A model generated the notes under the pieces. It ran no database searches. It was not told where the DNA came from and was given only the letters and a program-made list of their open reading frames with translations. This document shows, piece by piece, positions 38,447-48,433 of a stretch of DNA of 64,000 bases. A program made the translations under genes and the position numbers. Origin of the DNA: Eubacteriaceae bacterium (GTDB taxonomy: Bacteria; Bacillota; Clostridia; Eubacteriales; Eubacteriaceae); contig JAENWK010000003.1 of NCBI GenBank assembly GCA_016650045.1, positions 22,894 to 86,893 on the forward strand. Direction: 5' to 3'. Every line of letters begins with the position of its first letter. Positions within the stretch are counted from its first letter, which is position 1.

Positions 38447-39623
38447 AGGAAAATTTGGCGTTCATGGAGGGCAGTACATTCCTGAAACATTAATGAATGC
38501 AATCATCGAACTTGAAAAAGCTTATACATTTTATAAACAGGATAAGGAATTTCAGGATGAGCTCACTGAGCTGTTAAACGACTATGCAGGGCGTCCCTCA
38601 CGGTTATACTTTGCGAAAAAGATGACTGAAGATTTGGGCGGAGCAAAAATATATTTAAAAAGAGAAGATTTAAACCATACCGGTTCACATAAAATTAATA
38701 ACGTGCTTGGCCAGGCGCTTCTTGCAAAAAGAATGGGTAAAACACGACTTATTGCCGAAACCGGTGCCGGTCAACACGGCGTGGCAACAGCCACTGCGGC
38801 GGCTCTCATGGGTTTTGAATGTGAAATATTTATGGGAAAAGAAGATACGGATCGACAGGCACTCAATGTTTATCGAATGAAGCTGTTAGGGGCAAAGGTT
38901 AATGTGGTAACTTCGGGAACCATGACCCTTAAAGATGCAGTTAATGATACCATGCGAGAATGGACCAAACGGGTTGAAGATACGCATTACGTTTTAGGTT
39001 CAGTTATGGGGCCTCATCCCTTTCCGGAAATTGTCCGTGATTTTCAAAGCATTATCAGTAAAGAAGCAAGACAGCAAATTCTTGAGAAAGAGGGGAAGTT
39101 ACCGAATGCCATTATCGCCTGTGTCGGCGGAGGAAGCAACGCCATTGGCGCTTTTTATAACTTTATTCCCGACCAAGAGGTGCGCCTCATCGGTTGTGAA
39201 GCCGCCGGCAAAGGAGTGGATACAGCCTTACATGCCGCTACCATTACCAAGGGAAGTCTGGGGATTTTTCACGGCATGAAATCCTATTTCTGTCAGGACG
39301 AATATGGGCAGATCGCACCGGTTTATTCCATTTCAGCCGGGCTTGATTATCCGGGCATCGGTCCGGAACATGCACATTTATTTGATACTAAACGAGCGGA
39401 ATACGTGCCGATTACCGATGATGAAGCCGTAGATGCATTTGAATATCTGTCAAAAACTGAAGGGATTATTCCAGCCATTGAATCCGCCCATGCAGTTGCC
39501 TATGTCATGGTTCTTGCACCAACCATGAAAAAGGATGAGATCATCATCATCAATTTATCCGGTCGCGGTGACAAAGATGTGGCAGCAATTGCACGCTATA
39601 AGGGAGAAGATATCCATGAATAA
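38439..39623 (+). CDS. trpB: tryptophan synthase beta subunit
   Basis: [41 protein letters not shown]. Confidence 0.97.
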   Translation: MSKGKFGVHGGQYIPETLMNAIIELEKAYTFYKQDKEFQDELTELLNDYAGRPSRLYFAKKMTEDLGGAKIYLKREDLNHTGSHKINNVLGQALLAKRMGKTRLIAETGAGQHGVATATAAALMGFECEIFMGKEDTDRQALNVYRMKLLGAKVNVVTSGTMTLKDAVNDTMREWTKRVEDTHYVLGSVMGPHPFPEIVRDFQSIISKEARQQILEKEGKLPNAIIACVGGGSNAIGAFYNFIPDQEVRLIGCEAAGKGVDTALHAATITKGSLGIFHGMKSYFCQDEYGQIAPVYSISAGLDYPGIGPEHAHLFDTKRAEYVPITDDEAVDAFEYLSKTEGIIPAIESAHAVAYVMVLAPTMKKDEIIIINLSGRGDKDVAAIARYKGEDIHE

Positions 39624-40386
39624 AATATCAGAGATTTTCAAAAATAACAAAGCGTTTATCGGTTTTCTCACTGCTGGCGATCCAACCCTTGAAAAAACCG
39701 AAGAATTTATTCTTTCTATGGAAAAAGCAGGTGCGGATCTGGTTGAAATTGGGATACCTTTTTCAGATCCCATTGCCGAGGGTCCGGTCATTGAAAAAGC
39801 AAATATCCGAGCACTAAGCGTTGGCACCACCACCGATAAAATATTTGATATGGTGAAACGCATTCGCATAAAAACCGCTATGCCGCTGGTATTTTTAACC
39901 TATATGAATCCTGTTTTTGTTTACGGGGTTGAAAAATTCTTTAAAAATTGCCATCAAACAGGTATGAATGGGATTATTATTCCAGATCTTCCTTTTGAAG
40001 AAAAAGATGAAGTATTGGATGTTGCAACATCCTATGGGATTGATGTGATTACCCTCATTGCACCTACATCGAAAGATCGAATTCAGATGTTGGCTAAAGA
40101 TGCTACCGGGTTTGTTTATCTGGTTTCATCCATGGGAGTTACCGGGGTAAGAAGCGAGATAAAAACGGATATTAATGCCATGATCGAAGACATCAGACAG
40201 GTGTCGGATACCCCTATTGCTGTGGGTTTTGGAATCTCCACGCCGGTTCAGGCCAAAGAAATTTCAAAAACAGCCGATGGCGTGATTGTCGGCAGTGCCA
40301 TTGTGCGAATCATTGCTGAACATGGAGAAAATGCCGGTAATTATTTATTTGACTATGTGAAATCCTTAAAAGATGCCATTTCTTAA
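39616..40386 (+). CDS. trpA: tryptophan synthase alpha subunit
   Basis: [39 protein letters not shown] 39616. Confidence 0.96.
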   Translation: MNKISEIFKNNKAFIGFLTAGDPTLEKTEEFILSMEKAGADLVEIGIPFSDPIAEGPVIEKANIRALSVGTTTDKIFDMVKRIRIKTAMPLVFLTYMNPVFVYGVEKFFKNCHQTGMNGIIIPDLPFEEKDEVLDVATSYGIDVITLIAPTSKDRIQMLAKDATGFVYLVSSMGVTGVRSEIKTDINAMIEDIRQVSDTPIAVGFGISTPVQAKEISKTADGVIVGSAIVRIIAEHGENAGNYLFDYVKSLKDAIS

Positions 40387-40570
40387 AATGTAAACGGAAC
40401 ATGGAATTGTGATTGATATTTCAAAGAAAGTCTTCTTTTTCATATTTTCGAAAATATACCCATATTGGTGTTAAAAAGATAGCATTAAATTGATTTTTTA
40501 TCTTTTAAAAGGGTAGAAATATGTTATAGTGTAAACTAAGATACTAATAATATTTATAGGAGGAAGTCTT

Positions 40571-41563
40571 ATGAAAAAATTTATTAACGATGTTGAAAAT
40601 GTGGAAAATGAAATGCTGGAAGGTATCGTCCTTGCCCATCCTGAATATGTTAACCGTATTCCTGGTTTTGATGTTCTTGTAAGAGCAGAGAAAAAAGTTG
40701 GTAAAGTTGCTTTAGTCAGTGGTGGCGGAAGTGGACACGAACCAGCTCATGGCGGATTTGTTGGAAAAGGGATGTTGGATGGTGCTGTTGCAGGTGCAAT
40801 ATTCACGTCACCAACTCCTGACCAGGTATTTGAAGCAATCAAAGCAGTTGATGCAGGCAAAGGCGTATTATTAGTTGTTAAAAATTATACCGGTGATATC
40901 ATGAACTTCGAAATGGCCGCAGAGCTTGCAGAAGCTGAAGGCATTAAAGTTGCCAATGTTGTCACCAATGATGATGTTGCCGTTGAAGACAGTTTATACA
41001 CCACAGGACGTCGTGGCGTTGCCGGAACCATTTTTGTTCATAAAATTGCGGGAGCAAAAGCTGAAACAGGTGCGAGCCTTGAAGAGGTCCAAGCTATAGC
41101 TGAAAAAGTTATTGCAAATGTAAGAACCATGGGGGTTGCATTAAAACCATGTACGGTGCCAGCAGCTGGAAAACCAGGCTTTGAATTATCAGACGAAGAA
41201 ATGGAACTGGGAATCGGGATCCATGGCGAACCTGGAATCGAAAGAAAGCCAATGCAAAAAGCGGATGAAATCGTAGATTACCTTATGGCTAGAATTCTTA
41301 AAGACATGAATCCACAATCAGGGGATGAAGTGGCCGTAATGGTCAACGGTGCCGGAGCTACTCCGCCAATGGAACTATATATTCTAAACCGTCGGGTTAG
41401 CCAAATTTTAGCAGAAAAAGGCGTTAAAGTTTTTAAAACCTTTGTGGGAGATTTTATGACTTCCATTGATATGGCAGGAGCTTCCATTACACTGTTAAAA
41501 CTTGATAACGAATTAAAAACATTACTATTGGCAGAAGCAGACACCATTGCTTTAAAAATGTAA
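40571..41563 (+). CDS. dhaK: dihydroxyacetone kinase subunit DhaK
   Basis: VALVSGGGSGHEPAHGGFVGKGMLDGAVAGAIFTSPTPDQV. Confidence 0.95.
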   Translation: MKKFINDVENVENEMLEGIVLAHPEYVNRIPGFDVLVRAEKKVGKVALVSGGGSGHEPAHGGFVGKGMLDGAVAGAIFTSPTPDQVFEAIKAVDAGKGVLLVVKNYTGDIMNFEMAAELAEAEGIKVANVVTNDDVAVEDSLYTTGRRGVAGTIFVHKIAGAKAETGASLEEVQAIAEKVIANVRTMGVALKPCTVPAAGKPGFELSDEEMELGIGIHGEPGIERKPMQKADEIVDYLMARILKDMNPQSGDEVAVMVNGAGATPPMELYILNRRVSQILAEKGVKVFKTFVGDFMTSIDMAGASITLLKLDNELKTLLLAEADTIALKM

Positions 41564-41611
41564 ATAAGAAATTTCAGAAGGTCGTAATAGAAAAAGAAAT
41601 GAGGAACTGGA

Positions 41612-42250
41612 ATGGCAACAAAGGCTGAGGTGCTGAATTTTGTCCGGATTTATGTGGATAAAATGGCAGAACATCGACAAGAATTAACTGATTTAGACCA
41701 GGCCATTGGGGACGGGGATCATGGGATTAATATGAACCGCGGATTTAAGGCTGTGGATGAAAAATTACTGACATTTGCAGACAAAACCATTGAAGAAATT
41801 TTAAACGCTGTGGGCATGACCTTGGTTTCTACAGTTGGAGGCGCATCGGGTCCACTTTATGGGACTGCTTTTTTGAGAGCAGGGGCGTCTGCAAAAGGCA
41901 AAGAAGCATTATCTGATCAAGATGTGATTCTTGCTTTTGACGAAGGGGTAGGAGGAATTCAGTATCGAGGGAAAGCTGTAAAAGGCGAGAAAACCATTCT
42001 TGATAGTATGCTCCCTGCGATTGATGCGATGAAAAAAAGTATCGGTGAAGGTAAATCCATGACCGTTGCCCTCGAAGAAGCAGAAAAAGCAGCCTGGGCA
42101 GGGGTCGAATATACAAAGACGATTATCGCAACGAAAGGAAGAGCTAGTTACCTTGGTGAACGAAGTATTGGTCACCAGGATCCCGGAGCAACCTCCATGG
42201 CCTACTTGTTTCAAGCTGCCAAGGAAGCAGCTCAAAAAGCTGGTAAATAA
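41612..42250 (+). CDS. dhaL: dihydroxyacetone kinase subunit DhaL
   Basis: LDQAIGDGDHGINMNRGF, GRASYLGERSIGHQDPGATS. Confidence 0.95.
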   Translation: MATKAEVLNFVRIYVDKMAEHRQELTDLDQAIGDGDHGINMNRGFKAVDEKLLTFADKTIEEILNAVGMTLVSTVGGASGPLYGTAFLRAGASAKGKEALSDQDVILAFDEGVGGIQYRGKAVKGEKTILDSMLPAIDAMKKSIGEGKSMTVALEEAEKAAWAGVEYTKTIIATKGRASYLGERSIGHQDPGATSMAYLFQAAKEAAQKAGK

Positions 42251-42253
42251 AGC

Positions 42254-42637
42254 ATGGTAGGAATTGTAATAGTTTCCCATAGCCAGAAAATAGCTGAAGG
42301 TGCACGCGAGCTCGCTTTGCAAATGGCACCGAGTGCAAAAATAGCTTCAGCTGGCGGAATGAAAAATGGCGATATTGGAACGGATGTCGAAAAAATATTT
42401 GCCGGAATTAAAGAGGTAAAATCCGATGAAGGGGTTGTTATCTTAGTCGATCTCGGGAGTGCTGTGATGAGTTCAGAAATGGCCATTGAAATGATTTCTG
42501 ATAACGAAAATATTATTCTTGTGGATTCACCTTTAGTTGAAGGTGCAATTTTCAGTGCGGTTGAAGCTTCCATAGGATCACCTCTGGCAAAAGTGGTTGA
42601 GGTTCTTAAAGGGGCAAAAAATTATAAGAAGTTTTAG
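42254..42637 (+). CDS. dhaM: PTS-dependent dihydroxyacetone kinase phosphotransferase subunit DhaM (EIIA-like)
   Basis: MVGIVIVSHSQKIAEGARELALQM, VVILVDLGSAVMSSEMA. Confidence 0.93.
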   Translation: MVGIVIVSHSQKIAEGARELALQMAPSAKIASAGGMKNGDIGTDVEKIFAGIKEVKSDEGVVILVDLGSAVMSSEMAIEMISDNENIILVDSPLVEGAIFSAVEASIGSPLAKVVEVLKGAKNYKKF

Positions 42638-42711
42638 TTTGCGACTTCGAGAACTTTTTTAACTTAGAATGCTAAGGATAAACCATCTGTTTAAAATCCA
42701 TTATGAACGGA

Positions 42712-42752
42712 AAGAAAGGGTAAGAGATATCTCTTACCCTTTCTTACTTTTT
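42712..42752 (+). terminator. intrinsic terminator of dhaKLM
   Basis: Perfect palindrome AAGAAAGGGTAAGAGATATCTCTTACCCTTTCTT followed by actttttg. Confidence 0.85.
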
Positions 42753-42883
42753 GTTGTCAAGATTCCAATGATGAAAAATCAATATTATGAACAGATCCGA
42801 TATTATAAACTATGGTCAGGATTATATTGCAAACTGATCAATGATAAATCTTTCATGCAAAGTTGAAAAAGAGGTTAGAAGTG

Positions 42884-43702
42884 ATGAAAAAAATAGGTTC
42901 AGTCCTGGTGGTAATTATTTTAATACTTGCTTACATACTGTTTTCTCCCAGTTTTGCAGGGCTAAGAAGTAATTTGGCACTTCAAATTCAAGGAGAAAGT
43001 TTCAGGTCAAAAAGCGTCTTTAATCAAGTTGGATTACAGTTGGATATTCCCATAGGCAAAGATGATAATTTAAGAGGATGGACTGGAAATATGAAGCTTT
43101 ATCATCCGGGTAATAACTTTCCTCATGGAGAGGGAATAGGAGAAATGAGTATACTCTACAATTTTGGTGATTTTGAAAAGGGCCATTCAACATTTTATGA
43201 TCCGAATTCGGAATATTTTAATGCCCATTATGGCGTTTATGCCATTCAACTTGAAAAAGGTATTTTTGGTTGGGATAATGAAAAATTAAACGAAGAAGCC
43301 ATGACAAAAGTTGTCGCCTTTGATCAGTTAGAGCTCGTGATGGAGTCTTTAGGCTGTCCAGTATCCAAACGGCATTTTGACTATGAAATAACCGCTATCA
43401 AGGAAGGTCCGGTCATGGCAGGTTTCTCCGACTGGATTCAAATTGATGCATTAATAAATACCAATTCACCCCAGCATCATCAAAGGGAAAATCATTTGGG
43501 CTATGTTCAGTACGGTGCACCGCCTAGTGATTACACTGGCGTAGATTTCCCTGTAGTCTCCATGGCAGGGAGGCTTTACCTGCGCTATGACACTTTACAT
43601 AATGTAACGATTATCTACTTTGTGATCGGAAAAACCCAGAAATTTATTGATGAAACAAGTGTTGATTATTTAATACCAATTCAGTGGAAGAATCTTGATT
43701 AA
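42884..43702 (+). CDS. hypothetical protein with N-terminal membrane anchor/signal
   Basis: MKKIGSVLVVIILILAYILF TM segment; gaggttagaag RBS; no family recognised. Confidence 0.65.
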   Translation: MKKIGSVLVVIILILAYILFSPSFAGLRSNLALQIQGESFRSKSVFNQVGLQLDIPIGKDDNLRGWTGNMKLYHPGNNFPHGEGIGEMSILYNFGDFEKGHSTFYDPNSEYFNAHYGVYAIQLEKGIFGWDNEKLNEEAMTKVVAFDQLELVMESLGCPVSKRHFDYEITAIKEGPVMAGFSDWIQIDALINTNSPQHHQRENHLGYVQYGAPPSDYTGVDFPVVSMAGRLYLRYDTLHNVTIIYFVIGKTQKFIDETSVDYLIPIQWKNLD

Positions 43703-43759
43703 GATAGTTTACAGGGCGTGATCTGAGAAATCACTTTATAAAAAATCAAGTTAAAAAAA

Positions 43760-43807
43760 TAATCCCCAGAGTTTCGAAGTAATCGAATCTCTAGGGATTA
43801 TTTTTGT
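43760..43807 (+). terminator. intrinsic terminator
   Basis: aataatccc(c)agag...ctctagggattattttt stem-loop with U-tract. Confidence 0.7.
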
Positions 43808-43813
43808 AGTTAA

Positions 43814-43979
43814 AGCTTAAATAAGTGGTGTGATATCGAAGAGAGTTATAAAAAAGATGGCATTAGTGAATTCTATTTAAAGATTTCGCCCTATGTCTTT
43901 GACAGCCAGGAATTCTTTCATGGGACGGTTCATATTAATCAAAATGGTAAAATTGACAGCTTTGAAATGGAACATTAAA
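43814..43979 (+). pseudogene. C-terminal remnant of an unidentified protein
   Basis: Open frame SLNKWCDIEESYKKDGISEFYLKISPYVFDSQEFFHGTVHINQNGKIDSFEMEH* with no start codon. Confidence 0.45.
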
Positions 43980-44064
43980 TTTGACTTGTTTATATTATTT
44001 ACCACGAATTTTCAAGCTATCTTCAGGGGGCACCCTATCAAAGAAATTTCAATTACACTCACTA

Positions 44065-44105
44065 AAAAACCTGATGTCCATATTCACGGGACATCAGGTT
44101 TTTAG
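44065..44105. terminator. terminator downstream of the serpin gene
   Basis: aaaaacctgatgtcc/ggacatcaggttttt perfect stem. Confidence 0.85.
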
Positions 44106-44146
44106 ATTTCTTTATATTTATTATGGCTATTTTGAGATATTTAATA

Positions 44147-45445
44147 TTAGGGATGCTTTACGATCCCAATAAACAGAATGGCACCGGTTTGATTTTCTTG
44201 GATTACAAACATAAATGGACGGTCACAATTAAATACCTTGGGTTCATCCACGGGGATACTGGTTGTGCTCATTTCAACCACAGTAACCGCGGCGGCTTCG
44301 GTTCCTTTTTCATCAACGGTAATGGAGGTGTTTTGAAATAAATCACTAATATACACATTTCCAGCAGATGTTTCAATCATGTTTGAGAAATCAGCGTTTT
44401 CACTTGAAAAGGCTGTTGCCATACCTGCTAAAGAAAGGGGATCTTTGAGCTGGTTGCTTGCTTCATATTGAAATTTTGGGAAATCCATTATTAAACGGGA
44501 GGAATTTTTTTTTGCACCTTCTATTTTGGAAACAATATCATCAAAGGAAGCGTCATTAATAAATGAAGCGATATCCTGCTTTGGCAACAACACATACATA
44601 GTGCTTCCGCCATAATAAGGCAATCCGGCAATTTGGGTTGATGCATCTTCAAAGTATTCAAAACTATTTTCCTGGTGCATCATATCCACGTTTACAGTTT
44701 CGGATGTACTGACATTAAAGGGTTTTTGTGTGGTTTGAGAAGCGTCGAATATTTTAATCCAATTGCCTTTAAAATAAACGGTGTTCATGAGAAAAGCAAT
44801 GGTATCGGGATTGATTTGTGACAGGGTATCTTTTAATAAATGGTTTGTCTTTTCTTCAATCCATTGATTGATTTGATCCACTGTTTTCGGGTCATTAAAA
44901 TTTGTTCGATAGACTTTAGCATCGTAGGATGCTTTTAGGGTATTGACAAAATCCTGCTTCGGACTGATATCGTCTTTAAACCAAAAGGAATTGGCAATAC
45001 TAAGAGTCATCAATGGAGATGTATCATTGCTGTCTTTTTTTTCTTCTGAAGGGAGCTGATTGAAATAATTTAACAGCGTGTTAAATCGCGTATTTATGCC
45101 TGGATCAGAATCTAGCATAGCGGTAAAAATGCCGTTTCTTGTTTCTCCATTAGCACCATTTTGAACCATGGCCTGAGCGAATGAAAGACTCATCGGGGAG
45201 AGTAGGGTATTCGCTGCTGTTGAATTTCTAGACATATCTTGTATAAGACTGTAACCTGCCAGATTAGATCCTTTAATACTCTTTGCAATATCATCACTCT
45301 TGACAGCGTCAGAAACGTTTTTACTCTGGGTATCAAAACTGACTGTTGGATTAACCAAACCTTTAGAGGTTGTTTTTTGAAATGCACTGCAACCGCTTAA
45401 TACCAGTATGAAGGATAATAAAATTGTAAATAGTTTAAATTTCAT
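44147..45445 (-). CDS. serpin family lipoprotein, inhibitory-type hinge
   Basis: Lipobox FILVLSGC; serpin hinge VDEKGTEAAAVTVV and FNCDRPFMFVIQENQTGAILFIGIV signature; aaggtgg RBS before ATG 45445. Confidence 0.93.
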   Translation of the reverse strand: MKFKLFTILLSFILVLSGCSAFQKTTSKGLVNPTVSFDTQSKNVSDAVKSDDIAKSIKGSNLAGYSLIQDMSRNSTAANTLLSPMSLSFAQAMVQNGANGETRNGIFTAMLDSDPGINTRFNTLLNYFNQLPSEEKKDSNDTSPLMTLSIANSFWFKDDISPKQDFVNTLKASYDAKVYRTNFNDPKTVDQINQWIEEKTNHLLKDTLSQINPDTIAFLMNTVYFKGNWIKIFDASQTTQKPFNVSTSETVNVDMMHQENSFEYFEDASTQIAGLPYYGGSTMYVLLPKQDIASFINDASFDDIVSKIEGAKKNSSRLIMDFPKFQYEASNQLKDPLSLAGMATAFSSENADFSNMIETSAGNVYISDLFQNTSITVDEKGTEAAAVTVVEMSTTSIPVDEPKVFNCDRPFMFVIQENQTGAILFIGIVKHP

Positions 45446-45561
45446 ATCAACCACCTTTTTTAATTTAATTATATCTTTTCAGATCAGGTTTTGTCAAAAA
45501 AAAATAAATTTTAAAATTCACTTTTTTTTCATTATATATTTTTTATCCTTAACCCGGATTT

Positions 45562-45611
45562 CGAGTAACAAGGCCTGCAGGTGCTGCAACACCGGCATTA
45601 CTCGTTTTTTT
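45562..45611 (+). terminator. terminator-like bulged hairpin
   Basis: CGAGTAA caag GCC tgca GGTG ctgcaa CACCGGC a TTACTCG then TTTTTTT. Confidence 0.5.
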
Positions 45612-45775
45612 CTGTCACTACCTTCTCTCGTTAACCGTTGTTTTCCTGCGTTTGATTAAATTGACAATCCCGAAGATCTGATAGATCTCATGATGGTTCT
45701 TTTCAGGGTTTCCGGTGACACGGATATTGTAAAGGGTTCCATCCTGGCCGGTCATGATAATAGTTGACCGCTGAT

Positions 45776-46337
45776 GGTTTGATGTTAGTTGTGTGGCGCA
45801 GAACTATTTACCGGAAATTGTGCGATGACCGTATCAGTCATCAGAAAAGAAATTACCATCGGTTCAATGTTTAAAAACTGGACGATTGTGTATTTCGCTA
45901 ATTTTATCGGAGCCGTTTTATTGGCCTGGTTACTTTATAAAAGCGGTTTATATGGATCAGAAGCGATGACTGCCAAAGCCATCGGAATAGCAGAAGCTAA
46001 GGTTGCCTTACCACTAGGCGCGGTTATCATTCGCGCTGTATTTTGCAACATCCTGGTTGTGCTAGCTGTTTGGATGCAGACTGGCGGTAAAGACATTATT
46101 AGTAAGATATTTGCAATGTGGTTTCCAATTATGCTATTTGTTTTTGCAGGATTTGAGCATAGTGTTGCGAATATGTTCTTTTTACCCATTGGTTACATGT
46201 TGGGAGCCAACTTTACTTTGAGTGAGATGATCCTTAATAATCTTATTCCGGTAACTATCGGGAATATTATTGGCGGTGCCATTGTGATTCCAATGGTTTA
46301 CTACTATACCTATTTAAGAAAAGACCTACAAAAATAA
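45776..46337 (+). pseudogene. formate/nitrite transporter (FNT/FocA family), N-terminally truncated and frameshifted
   Basis: GLMLVV then -2 frameshift then CGAELFTGNCAM...IVYFANFIGAVLLAWL...FAGFEHSVANMFFLPIG. Confidence 0.75.
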
Positions 46338-46347
46338 TTAATATAAA

Positions 46348-46400
46348 TAATAAAGCCAGAGCCAATGATATATTTATATCATTGGCTCTGGCTTATTTAA
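46348..46400. terminator. terminator hairpin between convergent genes
   Basis: aagccagagccaatgatata/tatcattggctctggctt. Confidence 0.8.
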
Positions 46401-46628
46401 TTTGAATATTTAAAATCACACAAGATTTTTCAATCTAAAGCAATACTAATCTTGAACTTAATGTCATCAACATCAAATTCAGAACAAATAATCTGATCTT
46501 TATTCATACTTAACTCAATATCCTCTCCGTACATAAGGGTGGGGACTGAAATATCAACATTAATGCCTTCATTTGAAAAATTTATTCCGGCAGAATTAGC
46601 TAATAGGAATAAATGGCTTTTTTAAGGT

Positions 46629-47318
46629 TTATTCATCCAGACAAGCTTTCAAATTAATTTCTTTGTATATTGTCTGCATTTCCATATCTAAGTGAGTTAT
46701 TGATTCAGCACAGGATTTAAGACGATCCCGTAGGTTCTCGGATATTTCATGTTGACCCTTATATTTAAGCTGATGTTCAAGAGTGGCCCAGAAATCCATG
46801 GCGATGGTTCGAATTTGAATTTCTACAGGAATTGATTCAGTTCTTTCGGCTAAAAATATTGGAACCAAAACAATGAGGTGCAGGCTGCGGTAACCATTTT
46901 CCTTGGGACAGGTAATATAATCATTTTTGCGGATCAAAGTGATATCATCCTGACGGAGCAGCAAGTTGGTAATGCGATTAATATCGTTTAAATAGTTGCA
47001 GATCACACGAACTCCAGCAATATCTGTTAAACTTTTTCTAATGGAATCAACCGTAATTTCCAAACCCCTTTTCTCCATTTTTTCAACAATGCTTTTGGGG
47101 GACTTTAATCGGTATTCCATATGATTGATTGGATTATGGTCGTATTTGGCTTCAAATTCTTCATCCAGTATCTCAAGTTTTGTTTTTATTTCTTTAATGG
47201 CAGCCCGATAAACCTGTTGCTGGAGAACAAATTCTTTTAAATGTTCATTGATTTCCGGATTTTCGGAAAAAGGGTTCTGCGTTGAATTGATTTGCATTCT
47301 TAATGTCACTTTTTTCAT
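46629..47318 (-). CDS. small alarmone synthetase, GTP pyrophosphokinase family (RelQ/YjbM-like)
   Basis: RLKSPKSIVEKMEKRG, DIAGVRVICNYLND, KENGYRSLHLIV, VEIQIRTIAMDFWATLEHQLKYK. Confidence 0.92.
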   Translation of the reverse strand: MKKVTLRMQINSTQNPFSENPEINEHLKEFVLQQQVYRAAIKEIKTKLEILDEEFEAKYDHNPINHMEYRLKSPKSIVEKMEKRGLEITVDSIRKSLTDIAGVRVICNYLNDINRITNLLLRQDDITLIRKNDYITCPKENGYRSLHLIVLVPIFLAERTESIPVEIQIRTIAMDFWATLEHQLKYKGQHEISENLRDRLKSCAESITHLDMEMQTIYKEINLKACLDE

Positions 47319-47567
47319 CTTGCGGATAAAAAAGGCCTTTCTCTCATAATTATGATGGGTAAAGATATAAAAATCACTACAAAAGTTACTGCTAGAAAAA
47401 AAATGCTAATATCATCCATAGGATGAATAATCTTACCGTCGTGTTATTCTATTCCTTAAACCTTAGGTGTTGCCTTAATCAGAAATCCAATAGTTGGGGT
47501 GCGCTTTTATCTGAATATCCAAAACGGGTTGGCAATGATAACCGGACACCAAAGCGTCTGAATTATT

Positions 47568-48254
47568 TTAACCGTTAGTCTTTAGGGTGATATTACGCCC
47601 TTTAAAATCTGGAATAAAGGTATCCGTGGGTTCGACCATCACTTTAAACTTTTTAATAATGGCAAAATCGTCACGAAAATGCATGGGAATCAACACTTTT
47701 GGATGAAATTCTTCGATAAAATATTTTCCAGCTTTGTAAAAAGAATCACCTAGCCGAGGATCCACACCAATAAAGGTGAATTCCATGGGAAGTCCTTTCA
47801 TTTTTGCGAGCTCCGATTTAAAATCTTCTTCTTCCTGGACAGGATCAATATCGGGTCTTAGGGCCGGATCCCAATCCCACCAATTAAGATCTCCGGCATG
47901 GAAGATCCGGTGGTTATTGGTGGCAATGTAAAAAGAGACGCCAAGATCAGTGGAACCAAAGGTTCTAATGTCCATACCACCGAATGACATGTGTTGGTAT
48001 GGTGCCATCCGATAGTTTCTGGGAGTACTCATTTCAGGAATGTCATCGCTGAAAATATAGGTTGGCTGAAACTCGCTTCCAACATTCAATATATCTTTGG
48101 AATAATGGTCGCTGTGTCCATGGGTTACGAAAAAATAATGGGGCAGCCCTTTTCGCATAAAGTTGTTTGGGATTTTTGTAAAACAATCAAAGATCAGTGT
48201 TTTGTCTTCGAATTGGATCAAAAAACCGCTGTGATGTAAATGGATAATTTTCAT
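47568..48254 (-). CDS. MBL-fold metallohydrolase
   Basis: FVTHGHSDHYS, FHAGDLNWWDW, VLIPMHFRDDF. Confidence 0.88.
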   Translation of the reverse strand: MKIIHLHHSGFLIQFEDKTLIFDCFTKIPNNFMRKGLPHYFFVTHGHSDHYSKDILNVGSEFQPTYIFSDDIPEMSTPRNYRMAPYQHMSFGGMDIRTFGSTDLGVSFYIATNNHRIFHAGDLNWWDWDPALRPDIDPVQEEEDFKSELAKMKGLPMEFTFIGVDPRLGDSFYKAGKYFIEEFHPKVLIPMHFRDDFAIIKKFKVMVEPTDTFIPDFKGRNITLKTNG

Positions 48255-48349
48255 GATACACCTCTCATTAAATTCTTACTTTAGTATCATACCTTTTTTT
48301 CCTTGAATTACTCACGAATTATAAAGATAGTTTAAGAAAAATAAAAAAA

Positions 48350-48401
48350 AAATCCGAACGTTTCAAATTCTATTGAAATAATCGTTCGGAAATAGTAAAA
48401 T
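48350..48401 (+). promoter_or_regulatory. purL promoter with inverted PurR (PurBox) operator
   Basis: aaatCCGAACgttt and (inverted) aatcgttcggaaat spaced 16 nt; -35 TTGAAA (48373-48378), 17-nt spacer, -10 TAAAAT (48396-48401). Confidence 0.8.
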
Positions 48402-48433
48402 AGTATCATCATTAAAAAAAAGGTGGAATTATA

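Noticed and set aside
47440-47567. Minus-strand open stretch RFGVRLSLPTRFGYSDKSAPQLLDF after the MBL gene
   Set aside because: Too short, no start, and no recognisable family; could be chance.
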